This document shows positions 1 through 5,922 of a stretch of DNA of 8,087 nt, one piece after another. How positions within the stretch are numbered: the first letter of the stretch is position 1; each line of letters starts with the position of its first letter. The stretch covers positions 1-8,087 of the forward strand of contig JAEZMI010000051.1 of assembly GCA_023414975.1 (NCBI GenBank). The letters run 5' to 3'. The position numbers and the translations under genes are program-made. The notes beneath the pieces were generated by a model. That model searched no databases. It was given only the letters and a program-made list of their open reading frames with translations, and was not told where the DNA came from. Source of the DNA: Pseudomonadota bacterium (GTDB lineage Bacteria; Pseudomonadota; Alphaproteobacteria; Rhizobiales; Xanthobacteraceae).

Positions 1-153
1 GTGCCGACGACGCCCGCCCCGGCCGCGACGGCCCCCGCGACCACGCCGGCTCCAGCAGCAACGGCACCGGCCCCCGCGGCGCCGGCCGCGAGCAGCGGCG
101 ACGCGCAGTGGATCGGCGCCCCCGCGCCTTCGACGGGCACATTCTCGCAATAA
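1..153 (+). CDS. C-terminal end of a Pro/Ala-rich protein (5' truncated by window)
   Basis: Frame 1 is open from the first base to a TAA at 151-153, giving 50 visible residues. About the first 30 are a low-complexity run of Pro, Ala and Thr in PAPAAT-like units. The last 20 (containing DAQWIGAPAPSTG) are more ordinary. The codons are strongly G/C-ending, as in the neighbouring genes, and the next downstream features are inverted repeats, so this reads as a real gene end. The first codon is GTG, but the frame is probably just entered mid-gene. No catalytic or binding motif is visible, so no function can be given. The composition resembles the Pro/Ala tail of the hydrolase-like protein at 1874-2635. 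That could mean both are exported or envelope proteins with flexible tails, but low-complexity similarity is weak evidence of homology. Confidence 0.6.
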   Translation: MPTTPAPAATAPATTPAPAATAPAPAAPAASSGDAQWIGAPAPSTGTFSQ

Positions 154-162
154 CGAGGGAAG

Positions 163-196
163 CTCCGCACCCCCGGCTCAAACCGGGGATGCGGAG
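163..196. terminator. Stem-loop between convergent genes, possible terminator
   Basis: A 14-base arm at 163-176 (begins CTCCGCA, ends CCCCGG) pairs with 183-196 (CCGGGG...TGCGGAG) around a 6-base loop. There is one imperfect position, 170/189: C-A on the plus-strand RNA and U-G wobble on the minus-strand RNA. It starts 10 nt after the stop of the upstream plus-strand gene and also lies beyond the end of the convergent DUF3422 gene. No T-tract follows on either strand, so it is not a classical intrinsic terminator. It may act as a bidirectional RNA 3'-end structure. Confidence 0.45.
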
Positions 197-218
197 GATG
201 GCGCGAAGCTCGTTCAAG

Positions 219-259
219 GAGGCCGAGAGAAAAGACGCCGCCTCAGCTCTTTCGGCCTC
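219..259. repeat. Inverted repeat overlapping the DUF3422 stop codon
   Basis: GAGGCCGA (219-226) is exactly complementary to TCGGCCTC (252-259). Pairing can extend inward to 230/248 with one G-U wobble on the plus-strand RNA, giving a stem of up to 12 bp and a loop of about 17 nt. The right arm includes the first two bases of the minus-strand gene's stop triplet (258-260 on the plus strand). Together with the hairpin at 163-196 it makes a tandem pair of structures in the convergent gap. It could assist termination or protect 3' ends, but it lacks a U-run. Confidence 0.4.
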
Positions 260-1628
260 ACTCCTCGTCGACGTGCCCCTTACGGATACGCCGAACCACC
301 GTCCAGATGGTGAGCGCGACAAGTGGCACGGCGGCCGCTGTCACCAGCCCCACATCCATATGCAGCCCCCACGATTCGAAGCGCCCGTGCAAGCCTTCGA
401 GCGCGTAATGCAGCAGGCTGATGACGTAGTAGGAGATGGCCGCGACCGAGAGCCCTTCGACGGTCTGCTGAAGGCGCAATTGCATGCGGGCGCGCCGGTT
501 CATCGAGCGGAGCAGATCGCGGTTCTGCTGTTCGAGCTCGACATCCACACGGGTGCGCAGCAGGTTCGCGGCGCTGGAGAGCTTGACCGACAGGCCCGCC
601 TGACGCTGCTCGATCGCCTGGCAGGTCCGCATGGCCGGCTGGAGCCGGCGCGACAGGAACTGCTGCCAGGTGGGAAAACCGGAAATCGGCCGCTCGCCGA
701 CGGCTTGCAGCCGGTCCCCGACGATCTCCTCATAGGCGCGCGTCGCCCCGAAGCGGAACAGCGAAGCGGCGGCATCGGCCTCCAGCTCGGAGGCGAGCGT
801 GGTAAGCGCGTCGAGCAGCTTGTTGTTGGCCGCCAGCCCTTCCGTGTCCCGCATCTCGCGGGTGAGGGCGCTCAGTTCGTTCTCGATCCGCGCGACGGTG
901 GGGGCGAGCCGCTGGGCTTCCGGCAGACCGAGCAGCGCCAGCGTACGATAGGTCTCGACCTCCAGCACCCGCTGGATCAGCGCGCCGGCGGCGTCGGGCG
1001 TCATGCCCCGGTCGCGCACGAGAATGCGCACGAAGCCCGACGGATCGGGCTGGAAATCCGTGGCGATCTCCGCAAATCCGTCCTCGACGTCGGAACGCGC
1101 GAGGCTTGAGCGATCGAACAGCCGGTCGAGCGGCAGCGCGTCGGCCGTATCCGTGACGAGTTGCAGATCGACCGCGACCAGAAGCGGCCCGGGCTGCGGC
1201 ACCTGGAGCAGCGTGCGCGCAAGGCTGCCGGAGGAGGGGTGAAAGGGCAGCCCACCCTCGGTCAGGTCCTCGGCGGGCAGTTCCCATGTGTAGGTGGTGA
1301 ATTCCGCATGGCGCTCCCAGCGAAGCACGGCGCCGCCGAACGACACGCGGTGCTGCTTGGCCTCGCGATGTGGGCCGGACTGCCCGCGCGCGACGCACAG
1401 GGCAGCAAAGGCGGCCCGGTCCGCTTTGGCCTGCGCCGCGTCAACCAGGAAGGCGACATGCAAGATGCGCGCGGGCGTGCTCACCGGCAGAAAAGGGCGC
1501 GCATGAAGCTCGGCAAGCACGGGCGCGCGCAGCGGGTGATCGAAGAATGCCCCGGCCTCGGGGAGGCCCGATCCGGACGGGTAAAGAGATAGGGTCGGCT
1601 GCGTGATCGCGGAGGGATCGGAGGTCAC
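258..1628 (-). CDS. DUF3422 family membrane-anchored protein
   Basis: The product is 456 aa from the preferred GTG at 1628. The sequence matches the DUF3422 family as I know it: an N-terminal block near residues 31-46 (HPLRAPVLAELHARPF), a middle block around 225-245 (ETYRTLALLGLPEAQ), FRFGATRAYEEIVGDR at about 291-306, and GFPTWQQFLSRRLQPA at about 318-333. Residues 240-390 are charged and probably helical or coiled-coil. Two hydrophobic segments follow (about 391-411 and 426-446), the second ending in a basic VRRIRK cluster. This fits a large cytoplasmic domain anchored by a C-terminal hairpin. The biochemical role of the family is unknown. The start is chosen because AGGGAG lies 8 nt upstream of the GTG. 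An in-frame ATG at 1778 would add 50 residues, but that extension is Arg/His-rich and unlike a conserved domain. It is divergent from the hydrolase gene at 1874. Confidence 0.85.
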   Translation of the reverse strand: MTSDPSAITQPTLSLYPSGSGLPEAGAFFDHPLRAPVLAELHARPFLPVSTPARILHVAFLVDAAQAKADRAAFAALCVARGQSGPHREAKQHRVSFGGAVLRWERHAEFTTYTWELPAEDLTEGGLPFHPSSGSLARTLLQVPQPGPLLVAVDLQLVTDTADALPLDRLFDRSSLARSDVEDGFAEIATDFQPDPSGFVRILVRDRGMTPDAAGALIQRVLEVETYRTLALLGLPEAQRLAPTVARIENELSALTREMRDTEGLAANNKLLDALTTLASELEADAAASLFRFGATRAYEEIVGDRLQAVGERPISGFPTWQQFLSRRLQPAMRTCQAIEQRQAGLSVKLSSAANLLRTRVDVELEQQNRDLLRSMNRRARMQLRLQQTVEGLSVAAISYYVISLLHYALEGLHGRFESWGLHMDVGLVTAAAVPLVALTIWTVVRRIRKGHVDEE

Positions 1629-1873
1629 GTCATAAGCTCCCTTGTCGCCCGCTGCTCCGGCTGCCGCGGCCGGCGCATGGAACCTTCGGCGGTACCAGTC
1701 GGTTGCATGCGCATGGCGCTCTGGCAAGAGCGACCGGGTCGTGTGGTTGACGCTAGCTCCCCTGTTGCGCGCCCGCATCAGGTGCGCCGGTATGTCATAT
1801 TGGATCAGAAATCGTTTGATCTGCCGGGTTGCCGGGAGTCATGAAGGTCGTTGGTCATTTCGGGAATCGGGAC
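1629..1873. other. Divergent intergenic region between DUF3422 and hydrolase genes
   Basis: This 245-bp spacer must hold the promoters of both divergent genes if the shorter starts are right. It contains a small inverted repeat, CGCTCT (1717-1722) and AGAGCG (1727-1732), around GGCA, which could be a stem-loop or an operator. A TTGACG hexamer at 1747-1752 resembles a plus-strand -35 box, but no good -10 follows at 16-18 bp. The AT-richer stretch near 1791-1817 is the least GC-rich part and the likeliest place for promoter melting. No promoter is assigned with confidence. Confidence 0.35.
1637..1642 (-). promoter_or_regulatory. Ribosome binding site deciding the DUF3422 start
   Basis: On the minus strand AGGGAG lies at 1642-1637, 8 nt before the GTG at 1628-1626. 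This is a good Shine-Dalgarno match and spacing. It supports the 456-residue form over the longer one starting at 1778. Confidence 0.5.
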
Positions 1874-2635
1874 ATGAAGTTCGCGCGGTCTTGGACTCTT
1901 GGCGTCGTCACTCTCCTGGCGGCGGTGATGGTATTCCTTCCCGCCCTGGCGCAGGCCCAGACCCAGACCCAAAATCGCAAGGCCCCGCAGGTCCGCGTCT
2001 ACCTGATGCGTGGGCTGGCCAACATCTTCTCCTTCGGCATGGACGACCTGACGACCAAGTTGAATGCGCGGGGGATCAAGGCGAGCGTGCATTCCTATGT
2101 CGACTGGCAGACGCTCGCCAGCGTCGCCGTCGAAGAGGCCAGTGCTGGCAAGCGTCGCCCGACCCCCGTCATCATCATCGGCCATTCGCTCGGCGCCGAC
2201 GCGGCGGTCGACATGGGCAATCGGGTGAGCGCGGCGGGCATTCCCGTGCCGCTGGTCGTGACCTTCGACCCGGTGTCGATGAAGACCGCCTCCGCCAGGA
2301 TCGGCAAGGTGGTGAACTATTATCAGTCCGGAGGCGCCGGCAAGGCCGTGTCCGGGCCCCGCGTCGACAATGTCGACCTCACCGGCACCGGCCAGCTCAC
2401 TCACTTCAACATTGAAAAGGCTGCCGATCTGCACGCCCGTGTGATCGCGATGATCGAGAAGCCGGCGCGCCCGCGTGCTCCGCGGCCTGCCCCGCAGGTT
2501 GCCGCGCCCGTGCCCATGCCCGTGACACCGGCGGCGACGCCGGCCCCCGCCGCGGCAGCCCCGGCCGCTACCGAGACGGCGGCTGCTCAGGCGACGCCCG
2601 CCGCTGTGCCCGCGGTGATGCGCGCGCCGAACTAA
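1874..2635 (+). CDS. Secreted alpha/beta-hydrolase (lipase/thioesterase-like) with Pro/Ala-rich tail
   Basis: The product is 253 aa from ATG 1874. Residues 1-29 look like a Sec signal peptide: MKFAR, a hydrophobic core (LGVVTLLAAVMVFLPAL) and an AQA cleavage context. The strand VIIIGHSLGA (about 99-108) is a classic nucleophile elbow with Ser105 as likely nucleophile. VTFDPV (129-134) offers Asp132 and LTHFN (175-179) offers His177, giving a plausible Ser-Asp-His triad. Residues 197-253 are a Pro/Ala-rich, low-complexity tail ending APN. The likely role is hydrolysis of an ester or thioester in the periplasm or envelope; the substrate cannot be told. The family is a guess from the elbow motif; a lipase class 3 or thioesterase-domain relative fits. 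In-frame ATGs at 1829 and 1841 exist, but only the 1874 start puts the signal peptide at the N-terminus, and a GGGAA lies 7 nt upstream. The gene stands alone. Confidence 0.75.
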   Translation: MKFARSWTLGVVTLLAAVMVFLPALAQAQTQTQNRKAPQVRVYLMRGLANIFSFGMDDLTTKLNARGIKASVHSYVDWQTLASVAVEEASAGKRRPTPVIIIGHSLGADAAVDMGNRVSAAGIPVPLVVTFDPVSMKTASARIGKVVNYYQSGGAGKAVSGPRVDNVDLTGTGQLTHFNIEKAADLHARVIAMIEKPARPRAPRPAPQVAAPVPMPVTPAATPAPAAAAPAATETAAAQATPAAVPAVMRAPN

Positions 2636-2900
2636 ACGCACGCTCCTGATCCCACGGGCTATAAACAGCCCCGGCCACGACGCAGACGTCATCATCCTCC
2701 CCTTGCCACCCGAGGGCGTGCGGCAGATGAGCAACGTTATCGCCGGGGCTGGTGGCTTGACCCGCTCCGACGCTGCGTTCCTCACGAGCCCTAGATCATT
2801 CGCTCGCGCCGGGGCGGATCGAGCGCTCGTGCAGGCGCAAGCGCTGTCCCGAAGGCCGGCGTCCGGTGCCCCTCGCCGCGACGAAGCTGTGAGCTTCCCC
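2636..2900. other. Gene-free spacer before the glcD promoter region
   Basis: I find no supported gene in these 265 bp. A weak 5-bp stem (GGGCT 2656-2660 with AGCCC 2667-2671) lies after the hydrolase stop but has no U-run, so it is a poor terminator. CGCTCG (2801-2806) and CGAGCG (2820-2825) form another weak inverted repeat. GAAGCT (2883-2888) and AGCTTC (2892-2897) make a 6-bp stem with a 3-nt loop, 11 nt ahead of a run of eight T, which is too far for a classical terminator. A 71-codon open frame at 2703-2918 lacks a ribosome binding site and any recognisable motif. Confidence 0.4.
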
Positions 2901-2902
2901 TT

Positions 2903-2921
2903 TGGTCATTTTTTTTGACCA
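2903..2921. promoter_or_regulatory. TGGTCA-N7-TGACCA inverted repeat, candidate operator for the glc operon
   Basis: Perfect 6-bp arms lie at 2903-2908 and 2916-2921, separated by seven T. The right arm overlaps a TTGACC -35-like hexamer, so a dimeric repressor bound here would block RNA polymerase. TGGTC/GACCA-like half-sites occur in operators of FadR-type GntR regulators. TGACCA/TGGTCA are the arms of the E. coli RutR site, though there in the opposite order and with a shorter gap. The regulator is not in the window, so its identity is open. Confidence 0.4.
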
Positions 2922-2943
2922 TGGCCTCGCGAGCCGCTATTTC
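2915..2943 (+). promoter_or_regulatory. Candidate promoter of the glcD operon
   Basis: TTGACC at 2915-2920 is a good -35 match. A 17-bp spacer leads to TATTTC at 2938-2943, a poor -10 with 3 of 6 matches. A better -10-like hexamer, TAGAAT, lies at 2945-2950 but would need a 24-bp spacer. Transcription would begin near 2950-2957, leaving a leader of about 45-50 nt that contains the hairpin at 2960-2990. Confidence 0.35.
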
Positions 2944-2959
2944 CTAGAATGGATCGAAA

Positions 2960-2990
2960 CCACATGACACGGCCGTCTAACGGCCTGTGG
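2960..2990 (+). promoter_or_regulatory. Leader hairpin adjoining the glcD ribosome binding site
   Basis: GGCCG (2971-2975) pairs with CGGCC (2981-2985) around TCTAA. The outer CCACA (2960-2964) can pair with TGTGG (2986-2990) if six bases bulge. The last two G of the outer arm belong to the G-run (2989-2994, then AA) that is the Shine-Dalgarno of glcD, whose ATG is at 3001. The fold could modulate translation initiation, but it is small and no riboswitch class is recognised. Confidence 0.3.
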
Positions 2991-3000
2991 GGGGAACGCG

Positions 3001-4497
3001 ATGTCCGGTCTCGTCATGCCGGAGCCCAAGGCCGAGGTGCTGGCACGCCGGGAACAGATCATCGCGGATCTGCGCGCCATTGTGCCGGGCGAAGGCGTCA
3101 TCGATTCCGTCAACGAGATGCGCCCCTATGAAAGCGACGGCGTCACCGCCTACCGGCAGTTGCCGCTCGCCGTGGTTCTGCCCTCCACGACCGAGCAGGT
3201 CTCGCAGGTTCTCTCCTACGCTCATGCCAACGGGATTCCGGTGGTGCCGCGCGGCGCGGGAACCTCGCTCTCGGGCGGTGCGCTGCCGCTCGCCGATGGC
3301 ATTCTTCTCGGCATGGGCAAGTTCAACCGCATCCTCGACATCGACTTCGCCAATCGCACGGTAACGGCGCAGCCGGGCGTGACCAATCTCGGCATCACCA
3401 CCGCCGTGGCGCATGAGGGCTTCTATTACGCGCCCGATCCCTCCTCGCAGATCGCGTGCACCATCGGCGGCAATGTCGGGGAGAATTCGGGCGGCGTTCA
3501 CTGCCTGAAATACGGCCTCACCACGAACAATGTGCTGGGCGTCGAGATGGTGCTGATCACCGGCGAGGTGGTGCGCATTGGCGGGCAGCACCTCGATTCC
3601 GGCGGGCTGGACCTGCTCGGGCTGATCGTCGGCTCGGAAGGGCTGCTGGGCGTCGTCACCGAAGTCACCGTGCGCATCCTCAAAAAGCCGGAGACCGCGC
3701 GTGCCGTGCTGCTGGGCTTCCCATCGTCGGAGGCCGCCGGCGCTTGTGTCGCCGCCATCATCGCCGCCGGCATCATTCCCGGCGGCATGGAGATGATGGA
3801 CCGCATGATGGTCCATGCCGCCGAAGCCTTCCTCGGCGCGGGCTATCCGCTTGATGTCGAGGCGCTGCTGATCGTCGAGCTGGACGGACCGGAAGCGGAG
3901 GTGAACCACCTCATCGAACGCGTCGCCGAGATCGGCAATGGCCTCGGCTGCATGACGCTGCGCGCTTCCACCAGCGAGGAGGAGCGCGTCGCCTTCTGGG
4001 CCGGCCGGAAGGCCGCCTTCCCGGCGGTCGGGCGCATTTCGCCGGATTATCTCTGCATGGACGGCACCATCCCACGCAAGGCGCTGCCCGAGGTTCTCCG
4101 GCGCATGGAGGCGATGTCCGAGAAGTACGGCCTGAAATGCGGCAATGTCTTCCACGCGGGCGATGGCAACCTGCACCCGCTGATCTGCTATGACGCCAAC
4201 ACGCCCGGAGAGCTCGACAAGGCGGAAGCCTTCGGCGCGGACATCTTGTTGCTCTGCGTCGAGGTGGGCGGTGTGCTCACCGGCGAGCACGGTGTCGGCG
4301 TGGAGAAGCGCGACCTGATGCCATCCATGTTCGACGAGGTCGATCTCGCCCATCAGCAGCGGCTCAAATGCGCCTTCGACCCGGACGCGCTGCTGAACCC
4401 CGGCAAGGTCTTCCCGGTCCTGCATCGCTGCGCGGAACTGGGACGCATGCATGTCTCCGGCGGCAAGCTTCCCTTCCCTGACATTCCGAGGTTCTGA
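3001..4497 (+). CDS. glcD: Glycolate oxidase FAD-binding subunit GlcD (FAD-linked 2-hydroxy-acid oxidase)
   Basis: The product is 498 aa, about the size of E. coli GlcD (499 aa). It has the FAD-binding PCMH fold: LPLAVVLPSTTEQV near 54-67, PRGAGTSLSGG at 83-93 and GGNVGENSGG at 156-165, followed by GSEGLLGVVTEVT at 211-223. The C-terminal FAD-oxidase domain carries HAGDGNLHP (385-393), GEHGVGVEK (428-436) and the terminal LNPGKVFP (465-472), all family hallmarks. With GlcE and GlcF it oxidises glycolate to glyoxylate, or a similar 2-hydroxy acid such as D-lactate, feeding the quinone pool. ATG 3001 is preceded by a strong G-rich ribosome binding site. It is first in a four-gene operon: the deaminase-like gene starts 6 nt after its stop, unlike the usual glcD-glcE adjacency. 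Subunit identity is secure; substrate is by family inference only. Confidence 0.93.
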   Translation: MSGLVMPEPKAEVLARREQIIADLRAIVPGEGVIDSVNEMRPYESDGVTAYRQLPLAVVLPSTTEQVSQVLSYAHANGIPVVPRGAGTSLSGGALPLADGILLGMGKFNRILDIDFANRTVTAQPGVTNLGITTAVAHEGFYYAPDPSSQIACTIGGNVGENSGGVHCLKYGLTTNNVLGVEMVLITGEVVRIGGQHLDSGGLDLLGLIVGSEGLLGVVTEVTVRILKKPETARAVLLGFPSSEAAGACVAAIIAAGIIPGGMEMMDRMMVHAAEAFLGAGYPLDVEALLIVELDGPEAEVNHLIERVAEIGNGLGCMTLRASTSEEERVAFWAGRKAAFPAVGRISPDYLCMDGTIPRKALPEVLRRMEAMSEKYGLKCGNVFHAGDGNLHPLICYDANTPGELDKAEAFGADILLLCVEVGGVLTGEHGVGVEKRDLMPSMFDEVDLAHQQRLKCAFDPDALLNPGKVFPVLHRCAELGRMHVSGGKLPFPDIPRF

Positions 4498-4503
4498 CGC
4501 GCA

Positions 4504-5919
4504 ATGACCACGCTGCTCGTCAGGAACGCCACCGTTCTCGTCACCATGGACGGGGCCCGACGCGAGATCGCCGGGGGCGGGCTTTTCGCGCGCGATGGCA
4601 TGATCGAGCAGGTCGGACCCAGCGAGACATTGCCCGCAAACGCCGACACGGTGATGGACCTCGCCGGCCATGTGGTGTTGCCCGGCCTCGTCAACTGCCA
4701 CCACCATCTCGACCAGACGCTGACCCGCAACTTGCCGGCGGCGCAGAACGTCAACCTGTTCCGCTGGCTCAAGGCGCATTACCGGCTCTGGGCTGCCCGC
4801 ACGCCGGAGGCTTCGCGCACCGCGACGCTGGTCGGACTCGCCGAACTCGCGCTGTCGGGCTGCACCACCGCGTTCGACCACGCCTATGTGTTTCGCAACG
4901 GCTGCAAGGTGGACGACCAGATCGGCGCCGCCCGCGAAATCGGGATGCGCTTCATGGTCTCGCGCGGCTCCATGTCGCTCGGCGAGTCCAAGGGCGGCCT
5001 GCCACCGGACGAATGCGTGGAGGAGGAGGACGACATCCTCGCCGATTCCGAGCGCGTCATCGCCCGCTATCACGACGCCGCGCCCGGTTCGATGCTGCAG
5101 ATCGCGCTGGCGCCCTGCTCGCCCTTCTCGGTGACGCCGGCACTGATGCGCGATTCCGCCGCCCTCGCCCGCGCCAAGGGCGTGCGGCTGCACACCCATC
5201 TCGCCGAAACCGTCGACGAGGAACGCTACACGCTGGAGCGCTTCGGCAAGCGGCCGGTTGCCTATATGGAGGAACTGGGCTGGCTCGGCGACGATGTCTG
5301 GTTCGCCCATGCGGTGCATGTGAACGATCACGAGATCGGCTGCTTTGCCGGCGCAGGTGTCGGCGTCTGCCACTGCCCCTCCTCGAATATGCGTCTCGCC
5401 TCCGGCATCGCCCCGGTGAAGGCCTATCGGCGCGCCGGGGTTAAGGTCGGGCTCGGCGTCGACGGTTCGGCCTCCAATGACGGCAACAACCTGCTCACCG
5501 AAACACGGCAGGCCATGCTGCTGGCGCGCCTACAGATCGCGCTGCGCCCGCCGGAAGGGCCGGACACGACGCTGTCGACCTCCGACCCCTCGCGCGATGC
5601 CGAATGGATGACCGCTCGCGAGGCGCTGGAACTCGCTACGCTGGGCGGCGCCGCGGTGCTCGGGCGCCGCGATATCGGCGCGCTGGAGCCCGGCAAATGC
5701 GCGGACTTCTTCGCGCTCAGGCTCGATGATATCGCCTTCGCCGGCGGACTTTCGGACCCCGTCGCCGCGGCCCTGTTCTGCACGCCGGGTCCCGCCGCCT
5801 TCACCGTGGTGCATGGCCGCCCCATCGTGGCCGAGGGGCGGATCGTCACCGTGGATTTGCCGGCGATTGTCACCGAGCATAACCGACATGCGGCGCGGCT
5901 CGCCGCGCTTGCGGAGTAA
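4504..5919 (+). CDS. 8-oxoguanine deaminase-like amidohydrolase (COG0402 type)
   Basis: The product is 471 aa, a full-length metal-dependent amidohydrolase of the cytosine-deaminase/AtzA branch. After an N-terminal beta domain (VRNATVLVTMDG) and VLPGLVNCHHHLDQTLTR comes the HxH metal pair (His66, His68). HTHLAE at 230-235 gives the third metal ligand His232 and the general acid/base Glu235. WFAHAVH places His269, and GLGVDGSASNDGNNLL gives the metal Asp320. The pattern and the early segment (PAAQNVNLFRWLKAHY) best match the 8-oxoguanine/isocytosine deaminase group, which hydrolytically deaminates 8-oxoguanine to urate. Hydroxyatrazine-type aminohydrolases are the main alternative. It begins 6 nt after glcD (GAGGT 11 nt upstream of ATG) and ends 3 nt before glcE, so it is co-transcribed with the oxidase genes. 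All catalytic residues are present. The exact substrate is an inference from family resemblance. Confidence 0.85.
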   Translation: MTTLLVRNATVLVTMDGARREIAGGGLFARDGMIEQVGPSETLPANADTVMDLAGHVVLPGLVNCHHHLDQTLTRNLPAAQNVNLFRWLKAHYRLWAARTPEASRTATLVGLAELALSGCTTAFDHAYVFRNGCKVDDQIGAAREIGMRFMVSRGSMSLGESKGGLPPDECVEEEDDILADSERVIARYHDAAPGSMLQIALAPCSPFSVTPALMRDSAALARAKGVRLHTHLAETVDEERYTLERFGKRPVAYMEELGWLGDDVWFAHAVHVNDHEIGCFAGAGVGVCHCPSSNMRLASGIAPVKAYRRAGVKVGLGVDGSASNDGNNLLTETRQAMLLARLQIALRPPEGPDTTLSTSDPSRDAEWMTAREALELATLGGAAVLGRRDIGALEPGKCADFFALRLDDIAFAGGLSDPVAAALFCTPGPAAFTVVHGRPIVAEGRIVTVDLPAIVTEHNRHAARLAALAE

Positions 5920-5922
5920 GCC

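Noticed and set aside
1..110. The PAPAAT-like repeats as a DNA tandem repeat or CRISPR-like array
   Set aside because: The repetition is at the level of protein composition (Pro/Ala/Thr codons), with no fixed DNA unit or spacer.
108..1109. 333-codon plus-strand open frame opposite the DUF3422 gene
   Set aside because: It overlaps both the truncated gene end and the DUF3422 gene antisense, and has no recognisable domain.
1805..2785. 326-codon minus-strand open frame opposite the secreted hydrolase gene
   Set aside because: The plus strand has a signal peptide and a GHSLG elbow. The antisense product is rich in Gly, Arg and His repeats typical of shadow translation.
2883..2916. Possible intrinsic terminator: GAAGCT/AGCTTC stem followed by eight T
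   Set aside because: The T-run begins 11 nt after the stem and forms the loop of the TGGTCA/TGACCA repeat. It is also about 250 bp past the hydrolase stop.
2703..2918. 71-codon plus-strand open frame in the spacer before glcD
   Set aside because: No ribosome binding site or recognisable motif is seen, and its end runs into the candidate operator.
2977..5373. Very long open frame (798 codons) on the minus strand, opposite glcD and the amidohydrolase gene
   Set aside because: It is an antisense shadow of two well-recognised plus-strand genes in GC-rich DNA. Its translation is Arg/His/Gly-rich with no family motif.
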